Source of the DNA: Paragyromitra xinjiangensis
Lineage: Eukaryota; Ascomycota; Pezizomycetes; Pezizales; Discinaceae
Reading direction: 5' to 3'
DNA length: 64,000 nt
NCBI GenBank assembly: GCA_038503065.1
Contig: JBCAMK010000002.1
Location: 1,488,001 to 1,552,000, forward strand
In this document: positions 25,327 to 35,662 of the stretch, piece after piece
How positions within the stretch are numbered: the stretch's first letter is position 1
How the letters are laid out: every line of letters begins with the position of its first letter
The notes under the pieces: generated by a model
Databases searched by the model: none
What the model was told of the DNA's origin: nothing
The model's input: the letters and a program-made list of their open reading frames with translations, nothing else
Program-made: the position numbers and the translations under genes

Positions 25327-27654
25327 TCAACTCACTGCGCCCACACCACCGCCACCGTTCCTCCCGATCCCACTACCCCCACTCCCACCCTTGCGCCGCT
25401 CCTTCCTCTTCACCTGCCGCCCCCCTCTGGGCCTTTTTTGCTTGGCTCCTCCGATCTGGGTTCTCGGTTGTTGTGGTGTTTGCCCTTGGGCCGGCGGCTT
25501 CACATCCAAAACAGCCTTATTCACAGGATCCACTGCGGCGGGAGTTTCCTCCACCGGCTCAGTACTTGGACCTACAACTCCCGCTTGTCCGGAGTCGTTA
25601 GACCCGTAACCATAGGTCCATCCCGCGTTGGCATAGTCCGTGTGGCCTGGGACCCAATGCATCGCCTGTAGTACCGGCGCACCACCACCCATGAACGCAG
25701 GTCCCTGAGTTTCATCATGTTGTGGAAATACTGGTGATGGCTGTCCAGAGTGTGGGTATTGTGGGTGCTGTGCAGCATACCATTGCGCGTTGGGGTCTGG
25801 GATATTGGTGTTTGGGATCATGGGATATTGTTCAGGGTTCCAAGATCCTGGGAGTTGTCCAGTGCCCATAGGGTATCCAGGCCCCCAATTCATATTGCTG
25901 TTGGGGCCGCTGCCTTCGGGGTATCCTTCATTGTAGCCCCATCCTTCGCCGTCAGCCTCTTCTTCCTCGCCTTCTTCTCCTTCCTCCTGTTCGTCAGCCC
26001 ACTGATGCTCTATTCCGGTTGCAAAATCACCGTGAGAGTTCCGATGTGGACGCTGCGGGTGCCAACTATTTCCTCTGTCTTCAACATTCGTTGGAGGGCG
26101 CTTTTCAGAGAAGGCTCGATCTTCTTCTTCATCTTCCCCGTCTCCGGCTCTCACAAGGGTGCAGTCCACTACTTTCTTTCCTCGTGTCCAGATATCTTCC
26201 AATGTCGCAATGAGCCCCGTCCACTGTGGGCCTGTAGTTTCTGCTTCCTTAAGGCGACTACCGGGCACGTAATCCATAGCGTCGCCCCTCAAACTAGAAC
26301 CACCGACTAGACTTGAGCCTCTTGATTGTGAATGCCACCCCTCCTCCTTCTTGACTACTATCTTTGGTGACCTTGTGGCGACTTCTTGAACCTTACTGGT
26401 CTCTCGTCCAGTTTCGTCATCATCACGATAAAATCGCTGCCCTTCTTCGCCCAGGACTAGATCGGCTTTCTCGCCACTTTCAATTTCAGATGTTGGTTTA
26501 GGATTCGAGCCTGGGAAGTAGAGGTGGTCACCATCTCTTGCAGTACCAAACAACTCTAATATGCTAGATATTGGAGTGCTCAAAGAAAGCTTTTCGGTTT
26601 TCAACACTATAGTCTTGCCCGAGGCTGCCGGAAACGGAACAGAGATTCGTAATTTAAAGCCTTCTCTTGGCGGTGGTCTTGGTGGGAGAAATGGTGGAAG
26701 AGTAGATATTGTTTTAGACGTGGAAGAAGGTTCGTCATCATCTGACGATATCTCGATCGGCGAGTATGAACGATTGATTTTCCGGGGCGAATCAAAATTG
26801 TGTGTTGGAGCATCTCCATTGGCCTGGAGTGGGGGTGGCTTCTGTTTGATCAGATTGCTTCTTTCCAGCAGCTTCCTCCGCAACTCAGCCTGCCGAGACT
26901 TTATCGCTTCGGCCTCGGCAGCTGAATCCTTTTCTTTAGTCTCTACACTATCCGGGGTCACTGGGACAGGAGGCGGGGGAGGCGGGGTGGGAAGCGGGGG
27001 AGGAGTTATTTTCCGCCGCTTGTCTGTCCCATCGGTTTTCGTCACTCCCCCATCAGGTGGAGAGGATTTTCGTTTTCGTAGCCCATTCTCTAGAAGTTTT
27101 CGTCGTAGCTCTGCTTCTAATGTCGCAGGATTTTTTCGTGGTTCTTCTTTCGCCTGGGGTTTGTCCGGCAAAGGGGCAGTTGAGCTCGGGATTTCACTGG
27201 GTGATTTTAAGGCTGTGACTGGGGGAACCGAAGGGGAAGATGTGGATAATTGTTTTGTGAGGCTCTGAATTCTATCACGAAGATCGGTGGAACTGGGGAT
27301 AGGCTTTGGTGGAAGTGTAGGAACTGTGCTTGGAGTAGGCCGTGGTTCTAGTCGTGGTTCAGGTGCTGGCTCTGGCTTCAGATTTTGGTGAGGCAACTCC
27401 GGTTTTGGTTTTGGTAGTGAGGGTTGTGGTTGAGATTTAGATTTTGGCGGGGATTGTAACTGAAGTTCAGGTTGAGGCTCTGTGGGTCGCCGGGGCGCTT
27501 CTCGTTCTCGTTCATCACCATTACGTCCATTACTATTACGCTTGTAATCTTGTGAGGACTCCTTGCGGTTAGAGTTTGGTAAGGGCTCAGGTTCATCTGA
27601 TGGTAGCCCTATGGATGCCAGAAGTTTATCGTAGAAAGAATCTGCGTCCGTCAT
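25327..27654 (-). CDS. Intrinsically disordered Pro/Lys-rich protein, unknown function
   Basis: A single-exon frame of 775 residues from the first ATG at 27654. The frame is open further upstream but has no ATG there. The N-terminus (ADSFYDKLLASIGLPSDEP) looks ordered. It is followed by long Pro/Gln/Lys-rich sequence and two copies of a basic helix, AELRRKLLENGLRKR and AELRRKLLERSNLIKQ. Next is a hydrophobic-acidic string SPIEISSDDDE that fits a SUMO-interacting motif. The C-terminal third is Gly/Tyr/Asn/Pro-rich, and the end is a basic KQKRPRGGRQVKRKERRK tail that fits nuclear localisation or RNA binding. No catalytic domain is visible. A nuclear scaffold or RNA-associated role is inference only. 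Its start faces away from the FBH1 gene. Confidence 0.7.
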   Translation of the reverse strand: MTDADSFYDKLLASIGLPSDEPEPLPNSNRKESSQDYKRNSNGRNGDEREREAPRRPTEPQPELQLQSPPKSKSQPQPSLPKPKPELPHQNLKPEPAPEPRLEPRPTPSTVPTLPPKPIPSSTDLRDRIQSLTKQLSTSSPSVPPVTALKSPSEIPSSTAPLPDKPQAKEEPRKNPATLEAELRRKLLENGLRKRKSSPPDGGVTKTDGTDKRRKITPPPLPTPPPPPPVPVTPDSVETKEKDSAAEAEAIKSRQAELRRKLLERSNLIKQKPPPLQANGDAPTHNFDSPRKINRSYSPIEISSDDDEPSSTSKTISTLPPFLPPRPPPREGFKLRISVPFPAASGKTIVLKTEKLSLSTPISSILELFGTARDGDHLYFPGSNPKPTSEIESGEKADLVLGEEGQRFYRDDDETGRETSKVQEVATRSPKIVVKKEEGWHSQSRGSSLVGGSSLRGDAMDYVPGSRLKEAETTGPQWTGLIATLEDIWTRGKKVVDCTLVRAGDGEDEEEDRAFSEKRPPTNVEDRGNSWHPQRPHRNSHGDFATGIEHQWADEQEEGEEGEEEEADGEGWGYNEGYPEGSGPNSNMNWGPGYPMGTGQLPGSWNPEQYPMIPNTNIPDPNAQWYAAQHPQYPHSGQPSPVFPQHDETQGPAFMGGGAPVLQAMHWVPGHTDYANAGWTYGYGSNDSGQAGVVGPSTEPVEETPAAVDPVNKAVLDVKPPAQGQTPQQPRTQIGGAKQKRPRGGRQVKRKERRKGGSGGSGIGRNGGGGVGAVS

Positions 27655-29449
27655 CTCTGGCGGGGTCTTTCGGGCACTCGAGTTTACGTGATCAGGAGCG
27701 AGAAATCTATAGGTCGAAGAGGATAAAGCGTCCAATTACGTTCAGAATGAAACCTCTAGTATTTCATTCCTTCTTCTGGCACTGGAAGGTTTCTTGTCAG
27801 CGAGGACTCTGCAGACGGTTGCTGAAGAACGGGGGGTTTCTTTCACCGCTGTGGGGATGCTGATGGGATGGGGACATGTAGTAGCTGTCGTCGAATTTAC
27901 CTCAGTGTTAGACGGCAGGAGGGGAGATGTGAGATGGAATAGAACGGGGGGAAGCGAATGATGCTGGTGATTGGACTATAAGTGAAAGCGGGAGGATGTC
28001 TCGAGTGAAGGGCGTTTGGCTCTCAAGGTAGGTGGCTCATGTGGTGCGGTGGGGTTCTCTTGTGTGGCGGTGTAACGATCAGGGGTGGATCTGGATTACG
28101 AAATCAAAGAACGATTCTTTTTTGTGCATGATGTTGGGTGTATGCTATCAAGTGTTGCCACAACTTGTTATTATCAATACTTCCTAAGATACATGTATTT
28201 AATTAGGGCAAATGGGTTAAGATTCGCCGTTAGAAGAAGCCTTGGTGCTTTGCTGTCCCTTGCAAATTATTGCTGGATTTGCATTTTCTTCCAGGCACTT
28301 GATTATTGAAATATAATTACCCTATTTTGTCCTCATAGATCCTTTCTCGAGTGATCTTGCAGTGAATTCTCTCGGCCGCACTTTGGTGCTGGATGTGGCG
28401 ATAAAAGCGCACCTATCATTCACACTTACTAGTATAGATGCATCTGTCTCTTCTAGTTTGATGGTACCTACCTTCACTTCAGTATCAAGTAACGGTCTAC
28501 CCATCACGTTATGTCTCAGCTTTGAGGTCTAGTTCGTGTCTGGGGCCTTCGTAGTTATGGTATCAACTTCGAATTCTGGGAGATTGTTTGGAGGCTGGGG
28601 AGATATAAAGGGTAGTGGGCATTTGGCGTGATGGGATCGGGTTTATACTGGAGAATGGCCCAGATACATACCCTTATCTAGGATCGGTGGTCACCTAGAG
28701 TTTTTTAACAATGAGTTTGTTATAGAAGAAAACTACTATAAAAGGTAGACCCTTTATGGGTATTCATCCTACGGTCACCTAGAGTTCTACAGCCCCATAT
28801 GCATGTCCATTTCAAACCTAGCCATATCCAGTGGGTAGCAATATCATTCCAATTGTTTGTTGTTATTAGTCGGGGTTAGGTGGGAGACGGCTGTGAAGTC
28901 GACAGTCTAAAATTAAGCATCTTTAGTTTGTTTGTAAATTTTCTATCCAAGAAGTGAACGTGTTTTTATTATTGGTAAGATTATCCTTTGCTGAAAGTGT
29001 TCGTGTATATAGAACCCTAACCCTAAAACTGAAAGGCCAAGGCAAGCGGGTGTTTCCGTTCAGCCTAGACGCGGCTCTTTTCGCGATCCCGGAGGCGAGT
29101 TATCGTGTACGAGCTTGGAAGCGCCTTCCTCGACCCCGCGTTTTCTCTGCTGTTTGTTCACGGTAATCTCAATCTCTTCGGCAATCTTCTAGTTCCAGCG
29201 GCGTAGCAATCCTATTCAAGATATCCTATTATTTAGGCCAGCAACCGGGTGGGAATAAAACTGGGCTAAATCAAGAAGTAACCCAAACTGCCGGTGCGAC
29301 AAAACTTGCTCTAGGTTTCAGTGTAATTGCTCCTAGATATAAGAAGCCAAGTTAACGACCGTGTGGACAGCAGCTGTCATTCGAACTTCGTTCATATAAA
29401 CCCTCTGCTAAACTATCGTTCTCATCAGGAGATTGGAAACAAATCAGGA
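27655..29449. other. Divergent promoter region
   Basis: About 1.8 kb between two divergent starts. It holds a direct repeat GGTCACCTAGAGTT at 28,689 and 28,773 and a telobox at 29,013. No gene is recognised. Confidence 0.45.
29013..29026 (+). promoter_or_regulatory. Telobox-like motif upstream of FBH1
   Basis: AACCCTAACCCTAA, two telomere-type hexamers, lies 424 bases before the FBH1 ATG in the sense orientation. Such motifs bind Tbf1/Teb-like factors in fungi. The identical motif in sense orientation precedes the cupin gene at 35.3 kb. Confidence 0.4.
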
Positions 29450-32400
29450 ATGTCTTCAACGAATATCTTTTCACTGCCTCCGGAAGTACTCCGGCATACA
29501 GCTTGTTACCTCCCTCTCCCTGCAATCCGCTCGCTCATCTTGTCCAATCCACGCCACTTCCATAGACTCCATAGCGATACCACACATTCGCCTTCGTTTG
29601 CACCTTGGCGAAGGCTATTCTTCATGTACCAGCGGGTCTATATACTTACGCTGAGAGAAACGCAAGACCGTACCGTCGAAATGAGGTATCAGGACCGGGG
29701 TAACATTGTTGCTAGCGGCCAAGTACAGGCGAGGACAGCGTTGGAGCAGGAACTTGAGGAGCTGAACCAAGCTATAGCGAGAGACTTTGGATTTCTCCCA
29801 GCTTGCGCAAGTAGGATGCGTGTAGATCATGGAGTGATGCCCAGCGTGCCCAGAGGTGGAGAGGGTTCTACAAGTAACTCTAGTGCTCCTCCTCCGATCT
29901 TGTTGCCAAGAATTCGTTTGAACATGATATTTCATGTGTTGGAACACCTTTCAGGGACAGGGAAGAGGCATTTGAGGTTGTTGTCACTGTTGTGTCCGTT
30001 ATCAGAAATTGTGAAGGTCTTGAACAAGAGTTATCTGCAATTAGAGCTGATACAAAAGTTTACTCCTGTTTCGCTTCTTTTACAATCCTCAGCTCCACAA
30101 GGGTCGGTGGCGGAGACAGCAGCAGCATATAGGATATTCACGGCTTACCTCTTATACACATCTCTTACTCCTAATGATATTCTTGTGGTGCTATCGGAAG
30201 CGCTATTTGAGAGCGGAGAGGGCACGTACGAAATAAGGGCAGTAAGGGGAGAACAAGAAATGGCACTTGTCGAGTATTTCCATTTCCTACGCTTGTTTCT
30301 GGCTATGTATGAATATGACGAGGTTCTTCGGTCGAGGGATGTTCGTGGGAGTGATATTCTGAGCCCACAAGGAAGAAGGATTCTTGTAGGAAGGTTGGAT
30401 GCGTGGATTGGAGGATACTTTCGCCCGGAAAGACCTCTACTGCCGCCGCCACCACCACCGGCTCCTGTACCAGAAAATAATACTGTGCAGAACCCATCCT
30501 CAATCCCGCGGCGGTTCGAAAGGACAGCATTGATGGGAAATGGGGCTACTCCCTCAGGGTCGAGGCAGGGGACGTTTTCACGTCGGACATCGTCTTGGTC
30601 AGCCTCTAGGTCTTCCTATTCAAATTCTTCACCTATCAGTAGTTCACCTACTGGCGGCCAGCAGAATTTTCCAAGCCCAAGTCTGACCAAGGAACAGCAA
30701 CAAATTGTGAAGACAGATGTACGTCCAGGCGATCTTATGAAAGTTAGGGCATATGCGGGAACGGGGAAAACAATGAGTTTGACGGAATATGCGAAGGCTA
30801 GGTATCAATTTTGATCTTATTGTGTGCGTTAGGCTCGGTCTGGGCGGTCATTTTCTGATGGTGTTTGCGTGATAGGCCTCATATTAAGTTCTTGTATATT
30901 GCTTTTAATAAAAGTGCCCAACAAGACGCGGAGAAAAGATTTCCTCGCCAGAATGTCGATTGTAGGTTACTCTTAGATGTTCTAGGTTCCAGTACGATTT
31001 CTTGGGGATAATACTAAACGTATAAATTACGTAGGCAAGACAATGCACTCTGTTGCATACCAGGTTCTGCATATGATCTCCCCCCGGATTAAAGACTCCC
31101 TTCCTGATTTTGGTAAGACTATTTATGACCGTCGCTCATGGGATGGGAAAATGCCAAAAATGGAGATTTGCTCCTTCTCCGCTGTGAATGTCATCGAGAT
31201 GCTTGGCCTGAGGGATAGCGTTAAGATCACATCTGCCCTTGTAGACCCGACCGCACACTCACTGCCAGGGACCAGAGTTACTCGAGATGGGGTGAAGCCA
31301 TTCCCGACTGCTAATTCTGTAGCAACAGTGGTTAAAAAGACATTAGAGAAGTATTGGTCATCGAGGGACCTGGAGCTGAATCGGAGGTGTGTGCCGTGGG
31401 TGATGGTGGAGAAATTGGGGTTGAAAGGGGAAGTATTGTTGAAGTGGACAGATGAGCTTTGGAAGGAAATGGTGGCCGCGAAGGCTAGGTATTTTTCACA
31501 TGATGGGTACCTGAAACTTCTGCATCTTGATGGAATACAGGTAGAGCCTGAAGGGACAGGTGTTGGCGGGACTAGAATAAGTGGGGTCGATGGCATGGAC
31601 GGAATAGAGAGGGGGCTAGTGAGGGGTGAGGGAGATAGAGTTGCCTTTTCACGGTATAATGTTATTATGTTCGATGAGGCACAGGTTGGAAGCCATACTT
31701 TTTTGAATGTTTGGCATATACTAATTGTTAATAGGACTCAAACCCTTGTATGACTGAAATCATCCTCCGTCAGCGCCCGTGGGCGGGCTTGATTGTAGTT
31801 GGTGACCCGTATCAAAAGATCTACGGATTCAGAGGCGCGACAAATGAGTGTTTCGATGATATTGTTCACGTGCCGACGCATTCTCTCTACCTCACGCACT
31901 CTTTCCGCTTCGGGGACGGGATAGCGGGGGTTGCTAATGTCCTATTAAGAGCATTACGCGAAAGGGTTGGCGTCAATGGCGTAAGAAAGGAGGACAGTGT
32001 CAAAAGGAGCTTACCGCAGAGAATGGAGATGGGTTTGACACGCTCAGGGGAGATTTTGCAGTTCCTCAAGCCTGGAGAAATTGGGAAAGGGGGTAGTGGA
32101 AAGTACACAGTGGTTTTTAGGAAAAATATCAGTGAGTGTTTTCTGTGGTCTGTGGTCGTGATAACGGTGCTTGGGCTCATGACTTCCTGGTAGCTTTGGT
32201 TGAATATGCAATTGAATATTGCATTTCGCACGTTCATCTTCAGCATCGAATCGCCCTCAATACAGCTAGGGGTTTCTCCAAATCAATTCTTTTTACTCTC
32301 CTTAGAACGGCCTACACACTCTTCCATAAAGGGATTCCCGCAAAAACCGGAATCCTTGCGGGTTACAATAGCTGGCAAGAATTGAAAGATCATGTGGAAG

Positions 32401-33308
32401 CCGAAAACTCGGAAGATGGTTCTGGAGGCACTGATTCTCCTGGTTTAGATCTTGTCATAGGACTGGAAAGACTGATTGCGGATGAAGGCTTCTTAAGTAC
32501 CATCGGGGTATGCGAAAAGATGGTCGCCGATAAGGGGGGAGAAGCTGATGCAGATGTGATTCTTATTACTACGCACCAAGCTAAGGGCCAGGAATGGGAC
32601 CGGGTGATTGTAGCAGACGACTTCAATCCGCCATATCACCATCGTGGAAGCTTGGGGAAAACGAGACACTGGAGGGAGGAGATGTTTATGATGTATGTTG
32701 CGGTCACCCGAGCGAAGAAGGAGCTGATTGTGGGGGAGGAAGTCGCTGCCTGGTTGGCAGGTGAGATGGGGACATATCGGTTTTATATCAGTCCTGTGCA
32801 GGGAAAAGGGAAGTGTCCAGTCTGCAGTGATAGGCCGAGAACGGTGCCAGGAAAGGACGGAGAAATTGGGAAAGAGCATCTAAGGGTGGGTGTGATTATG
32901 GGGTATGAATGTCTTCTCCCAATCGGTAGTTTCGGGGTAAAAATCATGGAGCCAGCTGTGAGGAGTAGAAGACCTTTTTGTGGAAAGAAAGATGTGCTTG
33001 TTTGCGATCTGTGCGTGCAACAGTGGTTTCGGGAAGATCTGGTCGGGACAGATACAGAATTGTTGGCGATTACATTGCCACTCACGACGGTATTCGATGT
33101 GGCTGAAAATGCAGCTGTCACCTTAGGCGCTCAAAATGACGTTTATATCGGACCATTGGCTCAGAGAGCTACTTTATCGTCGGTGTACCTACCCGCATCA
33201 GCGGCAGAGAGCAATATGGTTAGGAAGTGGGTGGAGGGCCGAAGCACGCTAAGTGTTGCGGCAGCTTCCAGGGAGGAAAGAGGAACTGAAGTCGGTGTAC
33301 GTCGTTGA
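29450..33308 (+). CDS. fbh1: FBH1-type F-box DNA helicase
   Basis: UvrD-like superfamily 1 helicase with an N-terminal F-box. In FBH1 proteins this pairs an SCF substrate adaptor with a 3'-5' helicase that dismantles Rad51 filaments. Exons are about 29450-30801, 30875-30965, 31035-31684, 31735-32131 and 32194-33308 (about 1,200 residues). The F-box is IFSLPPEVLRHTACYLPLPA. After a Pro/Ser-rich linker come Walker A AYAGTGKT (residue ~440), FLYIAFNKSAQQDAEKRFP, TMHSVAY, Walker B IMFDEAQ|DSNP, motif III VVGDPYQKIYGFRGA, TTHQAKGQEWDRVIVADDF and motif VI MYVAVTRAKKEL. C-terminal CPVC and CDLC pairs suggest a small zinc site. The second intron's exact borders are uncertain. The start is the first ATG, directly before the F-box. 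All helicase motifs look intact. Confidence 0.92.
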
Positions 33309-34526
33309 TGAGAGGGAGCGAGGGGTAAAAGAGGTAAAAGAAGTAAACCTGATATGAAGGAAGAGAGATATGAGTTGTCGGACGCGTACGGCATGACCTC
33401 ATGATGAATTACTTTTTTATGAATTTCGGTTAGCATTTTATGGTGGGATAAGGTGTTATGGGGGGATTTTTTGGGTAGATAGATGACTACCGTGCGTGTG
33501 GCTTCTATATGATAGCGTATTTGAGTTTTTAGAGTTGTAGGAGTTAAGTGGAGAATCGAGTAAGGTTCTCAGGGGATAATTACCGCCATAGCCCAAGGGC
33601 TAGATGCGTGAATGAAATATCTATCTATCTATCGGGGGATAATTCGCATCTTTGTTGGTCACTCGGAAGCGGCCTAGGTATTCTAGATACTATTGGATTG
33701 TGGATTGGGAGGGCCTTGCGTCCTCCTTCACTGCTTTCTTCTCCGTTCACTACTATTTACTACTATTTACTACTCCAAGGTTACTCCTAATAGCATAAGA
33801 GCAGTAGATTTTGCGAATCGATGTTGTTTTGCTTGTTTGGGCTGTTATCTGCTATAGGCGAGAACTTTACTGATATACAGCAATCCCACTACCAATAAAA
33901 ATTCCTTAATATACAGATCTTACTCTCACTGTCCCCCTCTCTAACTAGTCTAGAAGGTTTGCTTACCTGGGCGAAGGGTAGAGGGCGGGTGGATTCGGGA
34001 AGAAGCGAAAGAGAATAGTATAGTAGAAGGGCTATTAGAAAGGTAGAGACTGATGAAAATGACTTTCAACTAAAGTAATTAGCTTTGGGGCGATCTGGAG
34101 CGCTTGCGCATCCTGCCTTCCTTATCGGCGTAATTCCTTCCCGCTAGACACTTTGGGGGGGGGGGGAAAGGTAGTATTTCGTCTCTAGGTGTGAGGGATC
34201 TATGTTAAGTTCAAATTTTTCTAGTGTTTTGGGTGTTGTATTAATGTGGGAAGTTGCAGCTAGGTCAGGATCACATGCTTCGGCTGTAACAGGTATTTAT
34301 TCTTGGGTATTGTATTGCTCCAGCAGAAGAGGGGGTCTGTGCATGTGGGTTGTGGTGAGGGTATAGGTTGAGTTTATTGTGTCCAACACCTGAAATAAAA
34401 TTAGATGGCAGTTATATTTCTGCGATAGTTTGCGTGCACAAGCATCCGAGGTAGTCAGTCTTGACAGCTACTACATCATAATTTTCCCTTCTTCCTACAT
34501 GATGCGATATGTAATGAAGCTGCAGC
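33309..34526. other. Convergent 3' intergenic region
   Basis: Lies between the ends of FBH1 (plus) and the cupin (minus). It holds copy B of the dispersed repeat, a short TACTATT tandem near 33,750, and a long G homopolymer at about 34,156-34,166. No gene is seen. Confidence 0.45.
33581..33632 (-). repeat. Dispersed 52-bp repeat, copy B (inverted)
   Basis: Reverse complement of the 23,026-23,077 repeat with three differences (G/A, C/T, A/G), ending in the same GATA run. Confidence 0.7.
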
Positions 34527-35039
34527 TCATTTCCAAATCCCCAACAACCCATTCTCATCCTTTCCCCAAAGCGGATCTGCAACAGGTAAACTCTGTTCCA
34601 CACCATCTTGATTCTCACCACCATAATTCATATCCCACTGTTTTGCACCCTTGGGGTATGCTCCAACCATGGTAAACCCATCTGCTTCCTTAACACAACG
34701 ATGTGCTACCCCTGCTGGAATCACAATCACATCTCCTGCTTCTAATTTTTCCTCGACTCCGCTATTCTCCGAGGACTCTTTATCTGAGATTCCGAATCGT
34801 AATCTAGCATTCCCAGAAAACACGCCGAGGGCTTCGTGTGTTGTTGAATGGTAGTGTGATTGATGATACATGGGGTACCGCCATTGAGGAACCCAATCAT
34901 TCGATGCGAAATGTTTTTCGATCGTTTCCGGGGATACGGGAGATGAGAAAGCAGAGCGATATATCAGTAAAGGGAACTTGGAATTCGGAACCAGGCTTGT
35001 GGGTGGAAGGCGGATGATCTGTGGCTTGGGGAGAGGCAT
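34527..35039 (-). CDS. Cupin domain protein, YjlB-like
   Basis: Single exon, 170 residues, start ATG at 35039. It matches the YjlB-type single-domain cupin from end to end: PNSKFPLLIYRSAF, then a long helix, then WRYPMYHQSHYHSTTHEALG. That last block holds metal-binding cupin motif 1 (HxHxxTHE, G after about seven residues). Motif 2 follows as GDVIVIPAGVAHRC, and the conserved GAYPKGAKQWDMNYG lies near the end. The His/Glu set needed to hold a metal is present. The biochemical role of this family is not established; some neighbours in other genomes suggest stress or small-molecule metabolism. It lies on the same strand as, and about 620 bases downstream of, the mannitol-1-phosphate dehydrogenase gene. 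Upstream, 263 bases away, is a telobox. No signal peptide. Confidence 0.88.
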   Translation of the reverse strand: MPLPKPQIIRLPPTSLVPNSKFPLLIYRSAFSSPVSPETIEKHFASNDWVPQWRYPMYHQSHYHSTTHEALGVFSGNARLRFGISDKESSENSGVEEKLEAGDVIVIPAGVAHRCVKEADGFTMVGAYPKGAKQWDMNYGGENQDGVEQSLPVADPLWGKDENGLLGIWK

Positions 35040-35662
35040 TGTTTTTTTCTCTGATGAGTCTTTGAAGCAGTTTGAGGAGTAGAGGAAAGGATTTGAATAT
35101 CACACTGCGTCTTTTAATGACCTAGGTGACGTCATCTGCTTATTCCCTGCTAGGAGTCTCAGTGATGACGACTATCTGCATGGTTATGCGTACGCGGATA
35201 CCCGATATTTATGGTATCCTTGTGTGTATATATCAGTTTGAGGATGCCAGATAAATGCGTGCAGAGCTCGGAGAGCTTTGATTTCTAGCGTGGGTCCGAG
35301 GTTAGGGTTAGGGTTTCTTTAAATTAATCGATCTGCGGGTACCAAGGCTTCGCGAGAACCTCTTGTGGAGAAACATGAAAAGTGTCGGTTTTGTTTCAGT
35401 TGCACATGTTAGGAGATAAGTTGAAGACGTCGTGAATCATGTGTCATCACTCGACTCCGATATTTTCACGTTTTTAATACCGAGATTTAGGGTATTTATT
35501 CTAAACACTAAGTTTCGAGGTTTCTACCATACAAAAGAAATTTAAGTAAGAAAATATAATTCCCGCAGTACACCTGACCGAGCTATTTCAACATCGATTT
35601 ACAAACTCCGTGCTCCCCAATCACATCTAGGCCCATCAGTGGATCTATATTGAAATCTATGA
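35040..35662. other. Intergenic region between cupin and mannitol-1-phosphate dehydrogenase genes
   Basis: 623 bases holding the cupin promoter and the dehydrogenase 3' end. The only notable element is the telobox at 35,302-35,315. A TGACGTCA site at 35,128-35,135, a CRE/ATF-type palindrome, lies about 90 bases before the cupin start. Confidence 0.45.
35302..35315 (-). promoter_or_regulatory. Telobox-like motif upstream of cupin gene
   Basis: Reads AACCCTAACCCTAA on the minus strand, the coding strand of the cupin gene, 263 bases before its ATG. It is the same 14-mer and orientation as upstream of FBH1. Confidence 0.4.

Noticed and set aside
35302..35315. Telomere or subtelomere signal
   Set aside because: Only two hexamers occur, in unique intergenic DNA; no array. 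Treated as a promoter telobox instead.
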